NCBI RefSeq assembly: GCF_963169125.1
Contig: NC_084794.1
Span: 70,454,665 to 70,518,664, forward strand
Direction: 5' to 3'
DNA length: 64,000 nucleotides
From: Humulus lupulus
Taxonomy: Eukaryota > Streptophyta > Magnoliopsida > Rosales > Cannabaceae
Within the stretch, counting starts at the first letter, position 1, and the number at the start of each line of letters is the position of its first letter. A model generated the notes under the pieces. It had not been told where the DNA came from. It did not search any database and worked only from the letters and a program-made list of their open reading frames with translations. Shown in pieces: positions 22,934-35,479 of the stretch. Position numbers and translations under genes: made by a program.

Positions 22934-24274
22934 TGTTGACTGCGTTTTTAGCCAACGACGTGAGAACGTCAAATACGACAAGCCTTCAAGAGAAATAAAA
23001 ACGGCACAGACGGTTTAAACAAAAAAAGTAAATAACACAGGAGATTTTTATAGTGGTTCAGCCCCGATTGTCGGTAATAGCCTAATCCACTTAGAGTTGT
23101 GATTTATTGATCCGTACTCAAGATCAGATGGACTGAGCCAACTGAGTTTCTTCAGTACAGATTGCAAAAATACAAGAATTCTCTCTTATTTAAGCACTTT
23201 CTCTCTCTAGAATACTCAGACCCAAATTTCTCTCTCTAGAAAGAAGAAGCCGAAAAAACCCCTCTTTCATCCCATAAGCCCTCTATTTATAGGCTTAGGG
23301 TCATACATACGGTATCCCCAAGAACCGGGATATTTTATTATATTTATTACATTTAAATTACAAAGAAACATTCAAAATTCAAAATGTAACAAACCCCCCA
23401 TTTGTGGGAAGAATGAGAGATTCCCGCATATCTTGTTGAAGTTGTTTCTGGGAATCTTGACTTAGTCTCCTCTAGCTAGTTGATCCACCTCCTACTGACC
23501 ACTCATGCAAGTGTTGGTCGGACGTGCATGGTGGTAGGACATGTTTTTGTGGGTCGAACGTGCATGGTGGTAGGACATGCACTTCTCTCCTCTAACATGG
23601 CACTCTCCTCTAGCATGCCATGTTTCTCCTTGAACCAATCTCCTTGGCTTCTCACCTCGGATAGGTCCGAGGCAACCTCCTTGGCATCTCACCCCGGATA
23701 AGTCCGAGGCAACCTCCTTGAAGCTTCTCACCTCAGATAGGTCCGAGGCAACCTCCTGGGCATCTCATCCTTGGGGTCTCCTAGGATCACCCTCTTGGGG
23801 TCTCCTAGGACCACATCCTCCTTGGGGTCTCCTAGGACCACTTTCTTGAGTTCTCCTCTGACCTCATTCTTGGGGTCTCCTAGGATCACTCTCTTGGGGT
23901 CTCATAGGACCACATCCTCCTTGAGGTCTCCTAGGACCACTTTCTTGAGTTCTCCTCGATGCACCCTCCTTAGCTCTCCTAGGATGCACTCCCCTTAGCT
24001 CTCCTAGGATGCACTCTCCTTATCTCTCCTAGGATGCACTCTCCTTAGCCCCCTAGGATGCACTTTCCTTAGCTTTCCTCGGACCAAGGTGCACTTGGCT
24101 TGGTTATGACATCTTTCAAGCAGTCCAAATTCTTCGTCAGTCTACCGGGTCACTTTATCACAACTCTGAGGAGTCAACGTATTTATTGACTATTAACGTG
24201 TCCTTTACTGACCATGCACTGCCACTTGTCACATTTATTGCCACGTCCTTGATCTCCAATTTTTGGGTATAACA
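22934..24274 (-). mobile_element. Solo LTR, same family as 16,463-17,706, TSD GAGAT
   Basis: Starts TGTTGACTGCGTTTTTAGCC and ends TTGGGTATAACA on the + strand, so it reads on the minus strand. Flanks GAGAT at 22,929-22,933 and 24,275-24,279. Ends and the TAAGTGGATTAGGCTATTACC region match the 16,463 copy, but the central repeat region is different. 1341 bp, no coding capacity. Confidence 0.9.
23490..24090. repeat. Minisatellites inside solo LTR 22,934
   Basis: Successive families: GTCGGACGTGCATGGTGGTA twice (23,517, 23,553); CTCACC-CGGATA-GTCCGAGGCA (23,655-23,755); CTTGGGGTCTCCTAGGA-CAC (23,770-23,950); CTTAGCTCTCCTAGGATGCA (23,970-24,080). None is the repeat found at the matching place in the sister LTR. 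Confidence 0.8.
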
Positions 24275-24279
24275 GAGAT

Positions 24280-25757
24280 GATTACAATCAAAATTAACAC
24301 AAAATATATCTAATATTAACTAATAATATCACATAAGTGAAGAAAAAAGATGAGAAGAGACTACATAACTTATGTAAATTATCATAAGGATAGGGAGTAG
24401 AAGATGAAGATCTCAAGGCTTAAACAAAGTTCAAACCATTTGTCATAAAATCTATTTTTTCCCTCGTAAGAACTCTCTGGGAATACTCTCTAGAAATGCT
24501 TCTAAGGATTTATCAAGCCTTCTCTGATACTCAGCATAGTGTTTAAAAGACGAGCATGTCATCACAAGTGTGTTTCATGTGAGCAAAATAGTCTCTATTT
24601 ATAGAGTTTGACAAAACCAGCTGATTTTCAAATTCCACCAATCCTTTGGGTGTTACCAATGATAAATTGGGTGTCTAGGGAATTAAAGGGATGATTTGGG
24701 GGTTATTTGGGGTGTTACAATGTCAAGTAATCAAAAAGATGCTTTAAAAATGTAGTTGTCATGTTACTGATTTGTAACCCCAAGTAACAGCTTGGTTACA
24801 AGCTGCAAAACTTCTCAATTCTTCTCCTATGCAATTGCATAACATCCAAACACTTATTGGCTGTCAAAATAACATCAATGATAACTATAAAACATTATAG
24901 CACATAAAAATCAAATCAAGAATTTGTAACTTCTATTATATATTGATTATGGTGATATTTTGGGAGTTACACATCAGTAACCTAATTTGTAACTTCTCTT
25001 TATATGTTACAAATTGACAATGTACCCCATTTTATTTGTCACACTCATTTAATCAACATTGTATTATTTATATAAAATAATATAACACTTCACCTATATA
25101 TACTGTTTATTGTTATTTAATATCAATGTATATTTACATAAGTTAGATTAAGTAATAAAAAAAAGAGTAATTATTAAACAAACATAAATGATAAAAAATA
25201 ATTAAATTAGCATTATGCATTAAATATTACTATAATAATGATATTTTATAATATTTTAATTTATGTTAATATCATTATTAAATATCTAGTTTATCGTATT
25301 TTTAAAATTAGTTTTAAGGTATATTCCTTTAAATATTTGTAAGATTCTGTTAAAGTTAACATAAAAATGAAATAAAAAACCGTTAAACCAAGAATCTGTT
25401 AGATACAAAAATTTTATATATAAAAATATATAATTTATGTGTAGTGTGATTTACTTCAATCACATTCTTTATTTGGCTGAAAATAAATTATTTTTTAATA
25501 TTTTTAAATTTAAGATTTAAATAATTATATTTCAAATTAAATTAATAAATACTAATTTTCACTAAAATAATTATATAGTTATAGACATGGAGACTCTTTA
25601 TATTAAAATTACTAAGATGTGGTTACTTCATTAGAATGGAAAAAAATGTTATTTTTTTGGCTAATTTAATTTGGAGATGCTCTAAAATTTCATTTACATA
25701 TAGTGACACATCATTATGAGTTAAAAAAACTTTAGAATTATTCTTCTACTCCTCGTG
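24280..25757. other. AT-rich spacer with probable LTR remnants
   Basis: No protein-coding signal. The + strand reaches GGGGTGTTACA at 24,709-24,719, which resembles an LTR end (TGTAACACCCC on the minus strand), and CTATTTATAGAG at 24,594 resembles a reversed TATA box. A partner end and duplication were not found. 25,060-25,740 is featureless AT-rich DNA. Confidence 0.4.
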
Positions 25758-25814
25758 TAAGTGTTGTAGAAAATATGTACGTAAGTGCACGCAATCGCAA
25801 ACAAGTAATAATAA

Positions 25815-27569
25815 GGTTTCTTAGGATTTTTTCCCCTCGAACTATTACCACTACCAAATCGTGCCCCCTAAAATTTTCAAGTTGTTAAAAATTCCCCTGG
25901 ACTATTCATGTTACTGAAATGTGGGACTTCCGTCCAATTTTACTAACGGAATGGCAACATGGCAACACCAAAGCGTTGATGTGGCATTGCCACGTGTGGA
26001 TTTTTGCTCCCTGAACTATTACCACTACCAAATTGTGCCCATCGAATTTTAAAATTTTAAAATTAAACAAAATTTTGAATGATAAAAACAAAACTATATT
26101 AAATTTTTTTCATATTTTCTTTCACTTTTTCTTACTTTCTTTCACTTTTGCACCTACCAAACAATCTCAACAACACTATTTAATTTATCACAACAAAAAC
26201 CCAACCAAAAAAAATTATCACAACATATATAAATCAAAATTTCAATCTCTCAAATTCATACACGTTTAAAATATGACACTAACAACATAACAAAAAACCC
26301 AAAATTTCTATTCATTTTCTCACACTTTTGCACCATCCAAACACCCTAGGACACTAAACAAATGAGATTGATAAGTGATATGTGTTACACCCAAATTTTG
26401 ATAATAAATAAACAGCCTCGAAATGTAGGCTCGTAAGGTGTGAGCTCGTATTTAATAAATATTAACATTATACTTGTACAAGTGAAGTTCCGGAGCTCTA
26501 TCATTTGCACTCTAGCATGAGTTGCAGGATTGAAGACAACCAAGCTCTCCTCCAAAAGATGACTTTGAAAGACCAATCAAGTAAGGAGGTAGCGACAACT
26601 GGAACGATGAGCTCAAAGCTACATGTGATCTTAAAAGCGCGTTTAAGCAATATTCAAGCTCGAAGACCCGTTAAATTAATACACGAAGATACTATTAGGA
26701 AATCCCTATAATATGGGGATTTAGTTCAACCCATGTAATCAACCCTATTTTTAGGGATATTTATTTACAATAAATGTGATTGATTGTATTTAATCTACGG
26801 GATTTGTTGTCCCAATTAAAACCTTATATGGGTAACGCAATATCCCTAAGATTAAGGGAGGATTCTTGTAACCAGGCCTATAAATAGTCTAGGAATAGTC
26901 ATTTGTAGACACATGCTATTTTGTATTGAGAAAGTCTCTGTGAAATTGATCTAAAAAAGCTTGAGCACAGACCTCAATAAAAGTGACTCATGGACATAGG
27001 CAGATTTTAACTATTGAACCACGTAAAAATCTATGTTCTTCTTTTCTTTCTGAATCATACCTGTTTAATTGCTCTTGGTTTTAGTTGACGTATGAGATGA
27101 GAAGGGAGAGGGAGAGATGCAAAAGGTTAACATAGGCGACACCAGCTGAATGTCGCCAAGGAACCTGTATGAGCCCAGCCTGTTAACGATGTCGCTACCT
27201 CGCCCAAACACGCGCCCAACACCTGAGCCAATTTTTGTCACCATCAATTTTTTTAATTTAATGGTTCTTTTAATATTCAAAATTTTATTTATTTTTAAAT
27301 TTTTAAAATTTTGGGGGCACAATATGGTAATAGTAATAGTTTAGGGGCAAGAATCCTATTTAATTTTTAAATTATAATCGAGGCATTGAAATGGCAATGC
27401 CATATAGGCGCCTAAATTTCCACATCATCATTCTTTTAGCGAAATTGGATGGAAGTCCCACATTTTAGTAATGTGAATAGTTAAGGGCGAATTTTTAACA
27501 GGCTTAAAAATTCAGGGGGCGCGATTTGGATTGGTAATAGTTTGGGGGGGGGGGGGATCCTAATAAACC
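25815..27569. mobile_element. MULE-like element with two-tier TIRs, 9-bp TSD TAATAATAA
   Basis: Left GGTTTCTTAGGAT and right reverse complement GGTTTATTAGGAT begin long inverted arms of roughly 270-300 bp. Flanks TAATAATAA at 25,806-25,814 and 27,570-27,578. Each arm holds two copies of an about 35-bp motif (CTCGAACTATTACCACTACC then AAATCGTGCCC): 25,833-25,870 and 26,007-26,045 left; 27,312-27,348 and 27,514-27,550 right. A poly-G run of about 13 is at 27,544-27,556. No transposase frame. Confidence 0.8.
26383..27092 (+). mobile_element. LTR-like insertion within the MULE-like element
   Basis: Starts TGTTACACCCAAATTTTG. It contains a TATA box in CCTATAAATAGTCTAGG (about 26,878) and ends with ATTGAACCACGTAAAAATCT then TTTTAGTTGACG. 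This is the layout of the solo LTR at 55,510-58,500 (AACTACGTAAAAACTCTG end). ATATG precedes the left end and GTATG follows the right end, so the duplication is imperfect and the right boundary is approximate. Confidence 0.55.
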
Positions 27570-28914
27570 TAATAATAATGAAAGTAGAGTTCGATCCCTT
27601 GAAGACTGGTTATTAATTACCAATTAATTTTAACTTTATTTTCTATTTGTTAAACAATATTAGGGTTGGAAATTCAGATAATTAAAGAATACAAACAAGT
27701 AACAATTGCAGTAATAACAAAATTCAATTGATTGAAACCTAGGGTATTTAATTTCATCAACTATCCACTCTAATATATAACTAATCCACTTTTCTCTATT
27801 CTTCTTCCTATTGTGATAACGAGTTTACGAAAGTGAATCCTATTATTTCTCAAGATATAAGATCTCAACCTATATGTGAACTTTCTACATCTATGTGATA
27901 AAATCTAACAAATAGCAGGCACGAAGAACAAAAACCTTGATAAAGCTACACAATGTAGGATCTGGGAATTTAAATCTAGATGCATGCTTCCTATTATTTT
28001 TCCAAACACATAATAGAAACATATAATAACATGACATACATTTGAACATCTGATTCGTAAATTAACAAAAACACACAGATGTAGAAACTTACGAATACGC
28101 AACGGAACTGGAACAACTTCTTCCTTCAATCTCTCTAACCCTTGATTCCTTTATGTAGCAAAGTATTATCAAGAGATTGAACTAGATCAGCAACACAGTC
28201 TTCCTCACCAAGTCTTTGATAAACCTAGAACTAGTGTGGGTTTGTTCTCAACACATGGGATAGAGATCTAGAAAAGAAGAAGATAGTGAGTGGCCAAGAA
28301 ATGATTAGACTGTCTAGGTTTTCACTTACCCAATGAATCAAGTGAGAATGACTTCTGAAAACCCTAGATATCATATTCCTTATATATGCAACTTAATGAA
28401 CTTTATTTAAATTTAAATTAATTAAAATAATAAATCAAAAATCAAAGTCTTAGGCTCCCACAAATGGATTTGGGTCTAATCTCTTTATCTTGAATTTAAA
28501 TCTCAATTGGGCTAAAAATCAAAATCTCTTTATTTATTTAATTAAATCATTATTTAAAATGATTAATTATAATTTGCAACTTGATTTAATATTATTTATT
28601 TATATTGATACCAATTTATCAATATTAATAAATATTTCCAAAGATTCTCTTTTATTCTCTAAATCTCACATCTTTGTAAAATTTTCTTAAATTGACATAG
28701 TCAACTTTAAAAATCCTAATTGATAATTAAATCAATTAATTGAGACATTCTAGATGATTTACTTAAAGGTGGTGCGAGGACTATGGATCAATGAGTTTAT
28801 TTATTAAATAAATTATCTCACAATTTATTAATTCCTCATGACTCCACTATAGATTCATAATTAAACTCTTGAATTCATAGAACATATTTTTCAAACCACA
28901 AATATGTTATCACC

Positions 28915-29524
28915 TGTTGACTCTCAAATTGGTCAACGACACGAAGTCAAATAAACAATATAAAATGGGATGAAAACAAGAAGAAATTCAAATGGAAAAG
29001 TAAACAACACAAACAATTTATAGTGGTTCGACCCCAATTGGATGGTAATGACCTACGTCCACTTAGTGTTCTTATTGATGTTGAATCCCAACACTGTGAT
29101 CAATGAACTAGGGTTCACGAGTTTCACAAGCCTTGGGAAGATTACAACTTCGGTGAATAACCGCACTATATTCTTCTCTCAGAGTACAAAGATCAAAAGT
29201 TCAAAAGTCCCTTCCTTGAGCCCTTTGATTCTTATTTATAGGCTCAAGAAGATTACATGGGCCGATGGGCCTCAATTATCATTAAGATTCACGTATCTAG
29301 TTAATAAAGGAAATTACAATTAATGCAAATATTATAAGATTGCACATCAAAAAGGAAGTAAATGAAAGTATGCGACCAAACTGGTCGCATCTAAGCGTGA
29401 TGCTTGATAAATCAATGACTTTCTGGTCGATGGTCGAACAGGATTCTTTCACTTAAAATCGTCGCGGGCCCACCACGTGTAGGTCAATCTTACCATGTCA
29501 CCAGGAGTCGTTTTTGGGTAAACA
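28915..29524 (-). repeat. 3' LTR of the Tat element
   Basis: 610 bp. Contains CTATTTATAGGCTC-type reversed TATA (TATAAATA near 29,234) and the TTTATAGTGGTTCGACCCC block at 29,018-29,037. The latter is absent from the other LTR. Differs from the 5' LTR by roughly 4 bases in the first 100 and more near the other end, so the element is not young. Confidence 0.9.
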
Positions 29525-29541
29525 TTTGCCCCCCAAGTTTA
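29525..29541 (-). promoter_or_regulatory. Polypurine tract of the Tat element
   Basis: On the minus strand AAACTTGGGGGGCAAA directly precedes the 3' LTR. It is the expected plus-strand priming site. Confidence 0.75.
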
Positions 29542-30398
29542 TTTTATTGCTACCAGTATAAAGTAAACTTAGACATCCGACCTTTCGTATGCCTTGTCAA
29601 ATCTGTCAGAGTCGTCCATGCCTTCTCGAAAAGGGCAACCAATCATACCATTACGGTTACCCAAAAAGTGGTTTGATGGCTATCACGTTTTCCCATGCCT
29701 CGAAAAATAACCTCTCATCATTACCTTGGTAACCATACTACAACCAATATAAATAACCCCTCAAAATCATTTTTTACCTTTTACTTTTCACTTTCTTCTC
29801 AAGAACACTGAAGAACAGAGCGTAAAAAACCCAGAAATTCTGACGATCTTGACTACTCATGGAATTTCTGCCCAGCCACTTAGCGTTTTGGAATTTCTAC
29901 TCATGGAATCTTTTCTCCAATCTTTATCCAAGTAAGTTTATCGACATTTTCAGTCGTTGAGATGCCATGCAATATCTGTTTTATTCCTGTTTCGGACTTT
30001 GAGTTTTTGAATGTTCTTGAAAAACTGATTTGGAGTAAATGGGTACGTAGGTCTGAGCATGATAGGATAAGGAAATAACACTACATGAGGCTTATGAATC
30101 AGTTTGGGCGTGAGGATCATCAATTTAGGGCACAAAATCGAAGTAAAAATTCGATTTTTAAGTATGTAGAAAAATTTGGGTTTTTCCCGTCCCAACTTAG
30201 AGTTGAAAAGTTTTTTCAGAAAAACTTTTCACTTCTGCTTTTTAATCCGTTTTCCAAACTGCTCGCATACAATTTTAGTGTTTATGTTAGAATGCTGCAA
30301 GTCGTGTAAAAGCTTAACTTTTATACCCGAACAACATTATTCCAACTTTACCACCTTCTTGGTCTTTTGGCCGCAGATTCTTATCTCCCCTTCTCTGT

Positions 30399-33300
30399 TT
30401 GCAGATTTTCATGCACGACCCGTGGGGAGGTGAGAGGCCAATCGATGATGATTTGCTCGCCCAGTTGCTCGAAGATCAGGAACAACCATCGTTACTAATC
30501 CCAAAAATTCCTTTTTCTCATAACTCTTCTAATAAACCTTCAATCAGTCCATCGAACATGGGTCGAGTAAAATCCACTGCTCAAAAGAAAAGGAAAACAA
30601 CCTCTCCTCCTACCAAACAGCCTACTCCTCGGGCTGAAAATCCTTCGACCAGCCCTTCACCTGAAAGCACATCCCAGCCAGAAATCCAAATAAAATCCCA
30701 ACTTCGGGACGTCCTTCGACCATAAGTCGAATGGTACGTTGCACCTCCTAGCAATATTACAGTTAGGATGGTAACGAATTACCTCAAGAAGTACGGACTT
30801 CCTGGGGCAACCCTAATCAAACCTTCCATCGACCAGCGGGCAAACCTTCCTGGGGGAGCCTTCAGCGCCTGGTCGAGATATCATATTGAGGTAGGGAAAC
30901 ATTGCCTCTTCATCCATTTTTTCAGGGGGTGGCCAACTATTTCAAGGTCTCTCCATTTCAAATAACACCAAATGGGTATAGAATGCTTTATGCTCTCTAT
31001 ATCCTGCACAGTTATAAGAAGTGGCTCGTCCCAACGCCACACAAGATCAACTATCTGTTTGATCTCAAGTCCAACTCCAATCACAACAACACGAGGTTCT
31101 TCCATTTTTACCACCAGGAATTTTCTCGCACCTTCCTGAGTGAGATCACCCACAAGTCCAACGTGGGAAAGTACTTCCAGGAGTACTTTTTAATAACAGA
31201 CCTGATCGCCAACAATCTGGCCTTCACAGAAGGAGGTAAATCATTTATTCCCTGGTCGTTCAATTTCCTTTCTCTTTTCTGCACATCCCTTAAAAATTTA
31301 ATGCCATTCAGGTCCATGGCACCGACCAGCTCCTACTCCATAGATGGAGATAAGAGCAGCATCTTTGGCCAGCATGACCAACATAGAAAAAAGCGTCAAA
31401 GAGATGGTCACAGAGGCCAATCTAAGGCTGGTCGACCTTTTGGCACCTCACCAGGATGTGAGGGGATCAACAACGGGGAGTACCACTGGTGGAGAAGTCC
31501 CCGAGCAACACCAAGATGTGTCACAACCCCCGAGGAGGAGAGCAATGGGAGTGACCATCAGGGAACCCTCCAGCGCCCCATGAACAGCCGTTGCTCCGGC
31601 TCCTTCATGAAAGGGAAAAAAGAAGGTTTCTGAACATCCCGAGCCTATTCTCAGATGAGAACGGTACTGACTTCTCACTCTTAGAAAGCTTGCCCATTCC
31701 CTGTCATTTATTTGACGAGGACGACAACTTTAAATACACGCCTAATTTAAATTTAGACTTCTTCAAGCCAGAGAGTGAGTGTAACAGTAGTACAGTAAAT
31801 AATGTAGCGACCAGTAGTTGTAGCTCGGGTATTTTACATATAATTTCTTTGCTTTTATTTCATTGATTTAGCCAACACTTATAATTATATTGCCTGATTG
31901 TTCGTATGTTTCCTTCCTTGCTGATATGCTTGCTGAGAGAGCTTCAGACCTGTACACCAATCCCACCACCGCCACTCCTGCGAGCAAGAAAAAATCAAAC
32001 AGGCGCTAGCCAGGAGAATGCTGCAATGACCCATCTGCAAAGAGGGCTCGAACGGAAGACCCTTCTGCACCAACTCCTACCAAAGAGACAACTCCCCCTC
32101 CAGGGCGTACCGACCAGACTCCTCCAACAACCACCAACCATTATCCTCCAGCTTCTGCCAACCCAAGTCCTGCAACCCAACCAGATGGTCGAAGCGATCT
32201 TGTACTCTGCTTGCACTTTAGCCAATGACAAGCTGAAGAAACTGTCCAGACACCGGTGTAGTTTGGAATCCTTCAGCAACGCTCCTACTATGTCGGTCGA
32301 CCAGCTCCTCAGCTGCGGGTTGAACGAACTACTCAGTGTCAGCTGCTGCTTCCATTATGGTTTGATTGTTCATCTCTCCAATAGATACTAACAGCCTTTT
32401 TACTTTTATTTTCTGATCGCAGGGGATTCTGACCGTGAGCACCAGTTGGCGCCGCTCAGAGGAGGTGGTCGCCAAGCAGGCTGAAGAGATCAAGGCGGTT
32501 GAGGAGAGGTTGGTCGAGCACCACAAAGTGGTTGAGGCCAAGCATGCTAAAGAGTTGCAAGCAGCTGAGGCTAAGATCACCAAGCTTGAGGAGGTGATTA
32601 GTGGTGAAAAATACACTTTTATTGATTTTAACAGTCAAAATAAATTAAATTTTAATTAATATTTTCATCAAATTAATATAATTAAATTTATAAATGAAAA
32701 TATTTAATTTTAATTTAGTTTATTTTATTTTATAGGATTTAATTGATACTTTTGGAACTTGGGAACAAAGAAGAAACAAATAAAATTGAAGAAATGATGA
32801 AAAGTGGGTATTTTTGCAACTTGAAAACCAAAGCACCCCCAAGGCCCAGTTCAGCCAAAGGCCCAAGCCATCTTCAACTTCCTTCAATATAACACTCCCA
32901 ACATAATCATCCAAATTCAGCTCTCCTTCAGCCACCAACGTCCAGCCTCCTTCAGCCTTCAGCAGCTTCCGCCCACGTGTCCCAGCAACAAGCAGACATG
33001 CCTCCTTTTTCTTCCTTCAACAAAGCAAGTGCCCCCAAGTGTCCCAGCTGCCTCACGTTTCCAGCTGGCCCAATTGCCCAGCAAAGCCCAGTTCGGCCCA
33101 AGGCAGCCAGCTCCTTCAGCCTTCATTCCAGCCAGCCCAAAGCAGTCCAGCCCATTCCGAAACCTTCCCAGCAGCCTGCCTATGTGGCACTCTCTCATTG
33201 GCCAAAAATGGGTCAAAACCCTCTTGTGTCACCAGCCATATTTTGTGGGTATTGGGCTTGTAAAATTGTCATTTTGAGCTTTAAAGCTCATGTTTTTGTG

Positions 33301-34618
33301 GTATTTTAGAAAAGGAGCATTTTGACTACACACAAAAATAGCTAGGGTAATATTAATAATAAGATTTGATTTTTCAAAATCATATTTTATTATTAATATT
33401 TCATATTTATTTTGTAAACCCCATTTTGTTGTTTAATTTCCTTTTAGTCCTTTTCCCCATCTATAAATAGGGACACTTTCTTCACATTTGGTATGTAATT
33501 TTTAGAATAGAGAAACTATAGCAAAATTTCCACTCACTTTCTTCTCATATTTTCTTCTTATAATTTTGTGAGAATCATGAGCATAATGGCCTAATCTTCC
33601 TAGGAAGGTTAGGGATGATTCCATATGCAAGTGATGTTATTTTGCTACTTTGATTTACTATGTTCTTAATGTAATATATTTGAGTTATTTATGTTCTTTC
33701 ATCTCTATCTTTATTTTGTTATCTTTATTTACTTATGCTAATAGTATATAGGATTAGTCATGCTCTTTCTATGTGCTTCTAATTAGTAAAAGTAATATTG
33801 ATACATAATTTTATGTCTAATCTTCTGTTGCATTATTGCCCTTGGGTATTTTGTCATTTTTAGATTTTTCATAAGATTAACATTGTGCTTTTAAAGTAAA
33901 GAACTTTATAACTCAAATGAACTTTTGTTAGAAAAGACTATGAACTTTAATGTTAGATTTTCCAAGTAAATGTTGGGATGTGAACTATTTACTTGTGTAT
34001 TTTTTGTAAATCAAGTAACCAAGTAACTAAACTAGCATATGGATGATTCTTAAAACCTTTCATTTTCTCAAACTCTTGATTACATCTTACCTTTATTTCA
34101 CTTATCTCATTTCATCACTTTATCAAAAATACAACACCAAAATCTCAAACATCTTTCCATTTACAATTTTATTTACTTCTTGTTACTAACTTTTGTGTTA
34201 TTTTCTACTAACCTTTTGATTTTAGGTTACCTCCTTGTGGATCGACCGCCCGATTATACTACAACCACCGCTTAGTGGTTGTCACATTTTGGGCGTTAAA
34301 CAGGAGGAATTGAAGAAGAAGGAGGATTCTGTTGCCAAAATTACTGCCTCCAAAGATAAGTACAAGGAAGCCTCGCTAATAAACTACCGAGAAGCCCACA
34401 AACATCAATCGAAGTTGGAGATCAGCCACAAGGAGGTTGCTGACCTTGAGGATGCCAATGCACGCAACTTGGAGAAGTACGAAGGAGCAGCGTTCCAGTG
34501 CTTCTACATGTTCTGGAAAAGCAATCCCAAGGCTGACTTTACTTATCTACCTGACCCAATAAGGGAGGCTGAGTTGGCAAGGTGTGCTGCCCGCCTGGAA
34601 GAGGAAGAGAATGCTTAA
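30399..34618 (+). pseudogene. Antisense ORF (aORF) of the Tat element, Transposase_28-like
   Basis: Lies between pol and the 3' LTR but on the opposite strand to pol. The N-terminal part (30,405-30,725) is Ser/Pro/Lys-rich. A central domain at about 30,735-31,250 reads YLKKYGLPGATLIKPS, then FFQGVANYFKVSPFQITPNG, PTPHKINYLFDLKSN, FFHFYHQEFSRTFL and NVGKYFQEYFLITD. I recognise these as the plant putative gypsy-type transposon domain (PF04195, Transposase_28). A frameshift is near 30,900. Intron-like gaps end in acceptors ATGCCATTCAG (31,312) and CTGATCGCAG (32,423). The C-terminal part (32,430-32,594 and 34,303-34,618) is a Glu/Lys-rich coiled coil interrupted by a solo LTR. Function of such aORFs is not settled. 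Confidence 0.75.
32595..34302 (+). mobile_element. Solo LTR inserted in the aORF, TSD GGAGG
   Basis: Starts TGATTAGTGGTGAAAAATAC and ends GGGCGTTAAACA. GGAGG at 32,590-32,594 and 34,303-34,307. The coiled-coil frame of the aORF resumes right after it. A TATA-like CTATAAATAGGG is at 33,462 and an LTR-end-like TGTGGATCGACCGCCC at 34,229. A CAGC/TTCAGC-rich tract spans about 32,850-33,190. Ala/Pro/Ser-rich frames there are not genes. Similar in layout to the LTRs at 2298 and 56,062. Confidence 0.88.
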
Positions 34619-35479
34619 GGATCCCCCGAGATATCCCTAGCAATAGGCATTGAGGGTTTCAACGAAGGTGCTGGGGCCATAGTCGACCAGCAACTTCAAG
34701 AGCCTCAGCAGAATCCTCCGGCTGCTTCATAATTTTATCTGCTTTTCTTTTAATTTTAACTTGTAGTTTAAGACACGCAAACTACAGTTTGTGATGTCGA
34801 TACAATTTATATTTTTATTGCTGAACGAGCAGCTTTTCTTTTTAACAGACAACTACATCCGAGCAGTAATTGCTCGCGGTGTAAAGGATTTCTCTTTTGA
34901 TATTATAACATTTTTATTATAACATCTGTTTGCATGGCTGAACTTAGCATAGCACTTTGGTTTGATTTAGCAAAATTTAAACAAAATTTTGAAAAATACT
35001 CTAAGTACCGTAGCATGCTTTCACTTATTTTGCTCATGTGTTTACATACATGTTGGTATGCTTTGCTTACTAGATACCTTATATGTCCCCCAAGTGATTG
35101 AGGAGCCTTAGGTCCTCAGTCACTTGCCTTGACCAAGACCTGTTCGAACATCATTGCTCGTAATAGAGATTTGTAATGATTATATAGCAAAACAACACAC
35201 GTAATGAGAAAATACTTGTAATAAATACAATAATTGGCAAGATTGACTGGCTGCGCACAATCCCTTTTATTTCTCATAATAGATGGACAATCGTGTCTGT
35301 ACGAGTGATAAAAAATATGTTCTTACACTTATAAGCGATCAGTCATAAGATTGACTAACCCTTGTTCGTAAACTTGTAAAAAGTAAAATTAATACAAGCT
35401 AATTCTTTAAGAAGAATTGTTTATTGATAGTACTTGCGCAGGAGTTCTCCATTCCAATAGCGAGGAATGAGATCTCAAT
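34619..35479. other. Region between aORF and integrase of the Tat element
   Basis: Follows the aORF stop. Contains the tail QLQEPQQNPPAAS in another frame (34,690-34,728), then AT-rich DNA with repeated CTTGACC/TCGTA words. No further domain was seen. Convergent ends of pol (minus) and aORF (+) should both need polyA signals here; none stands out. Confidence 0.5.

Noticed and set aside
23771..23998. Frame with repeated LLGSPRTTSS peptide
   Set aside because: Translation of the minisatellite in LTR 22,934; no independent gene evidence.
26385..26576. Small minus frame near the start of an LTR
   Set aside because: No conserved motif; overlaps an LTR promoter-type region of a solo LTR-like insertion.
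32977..33309. 110-codon + strand Ala/Pro/Gln-rich frame
   Set aside because: Lies wholly inside solo LTR 32,595-34,302. Three overlapping frames are open for the same compositional reason.
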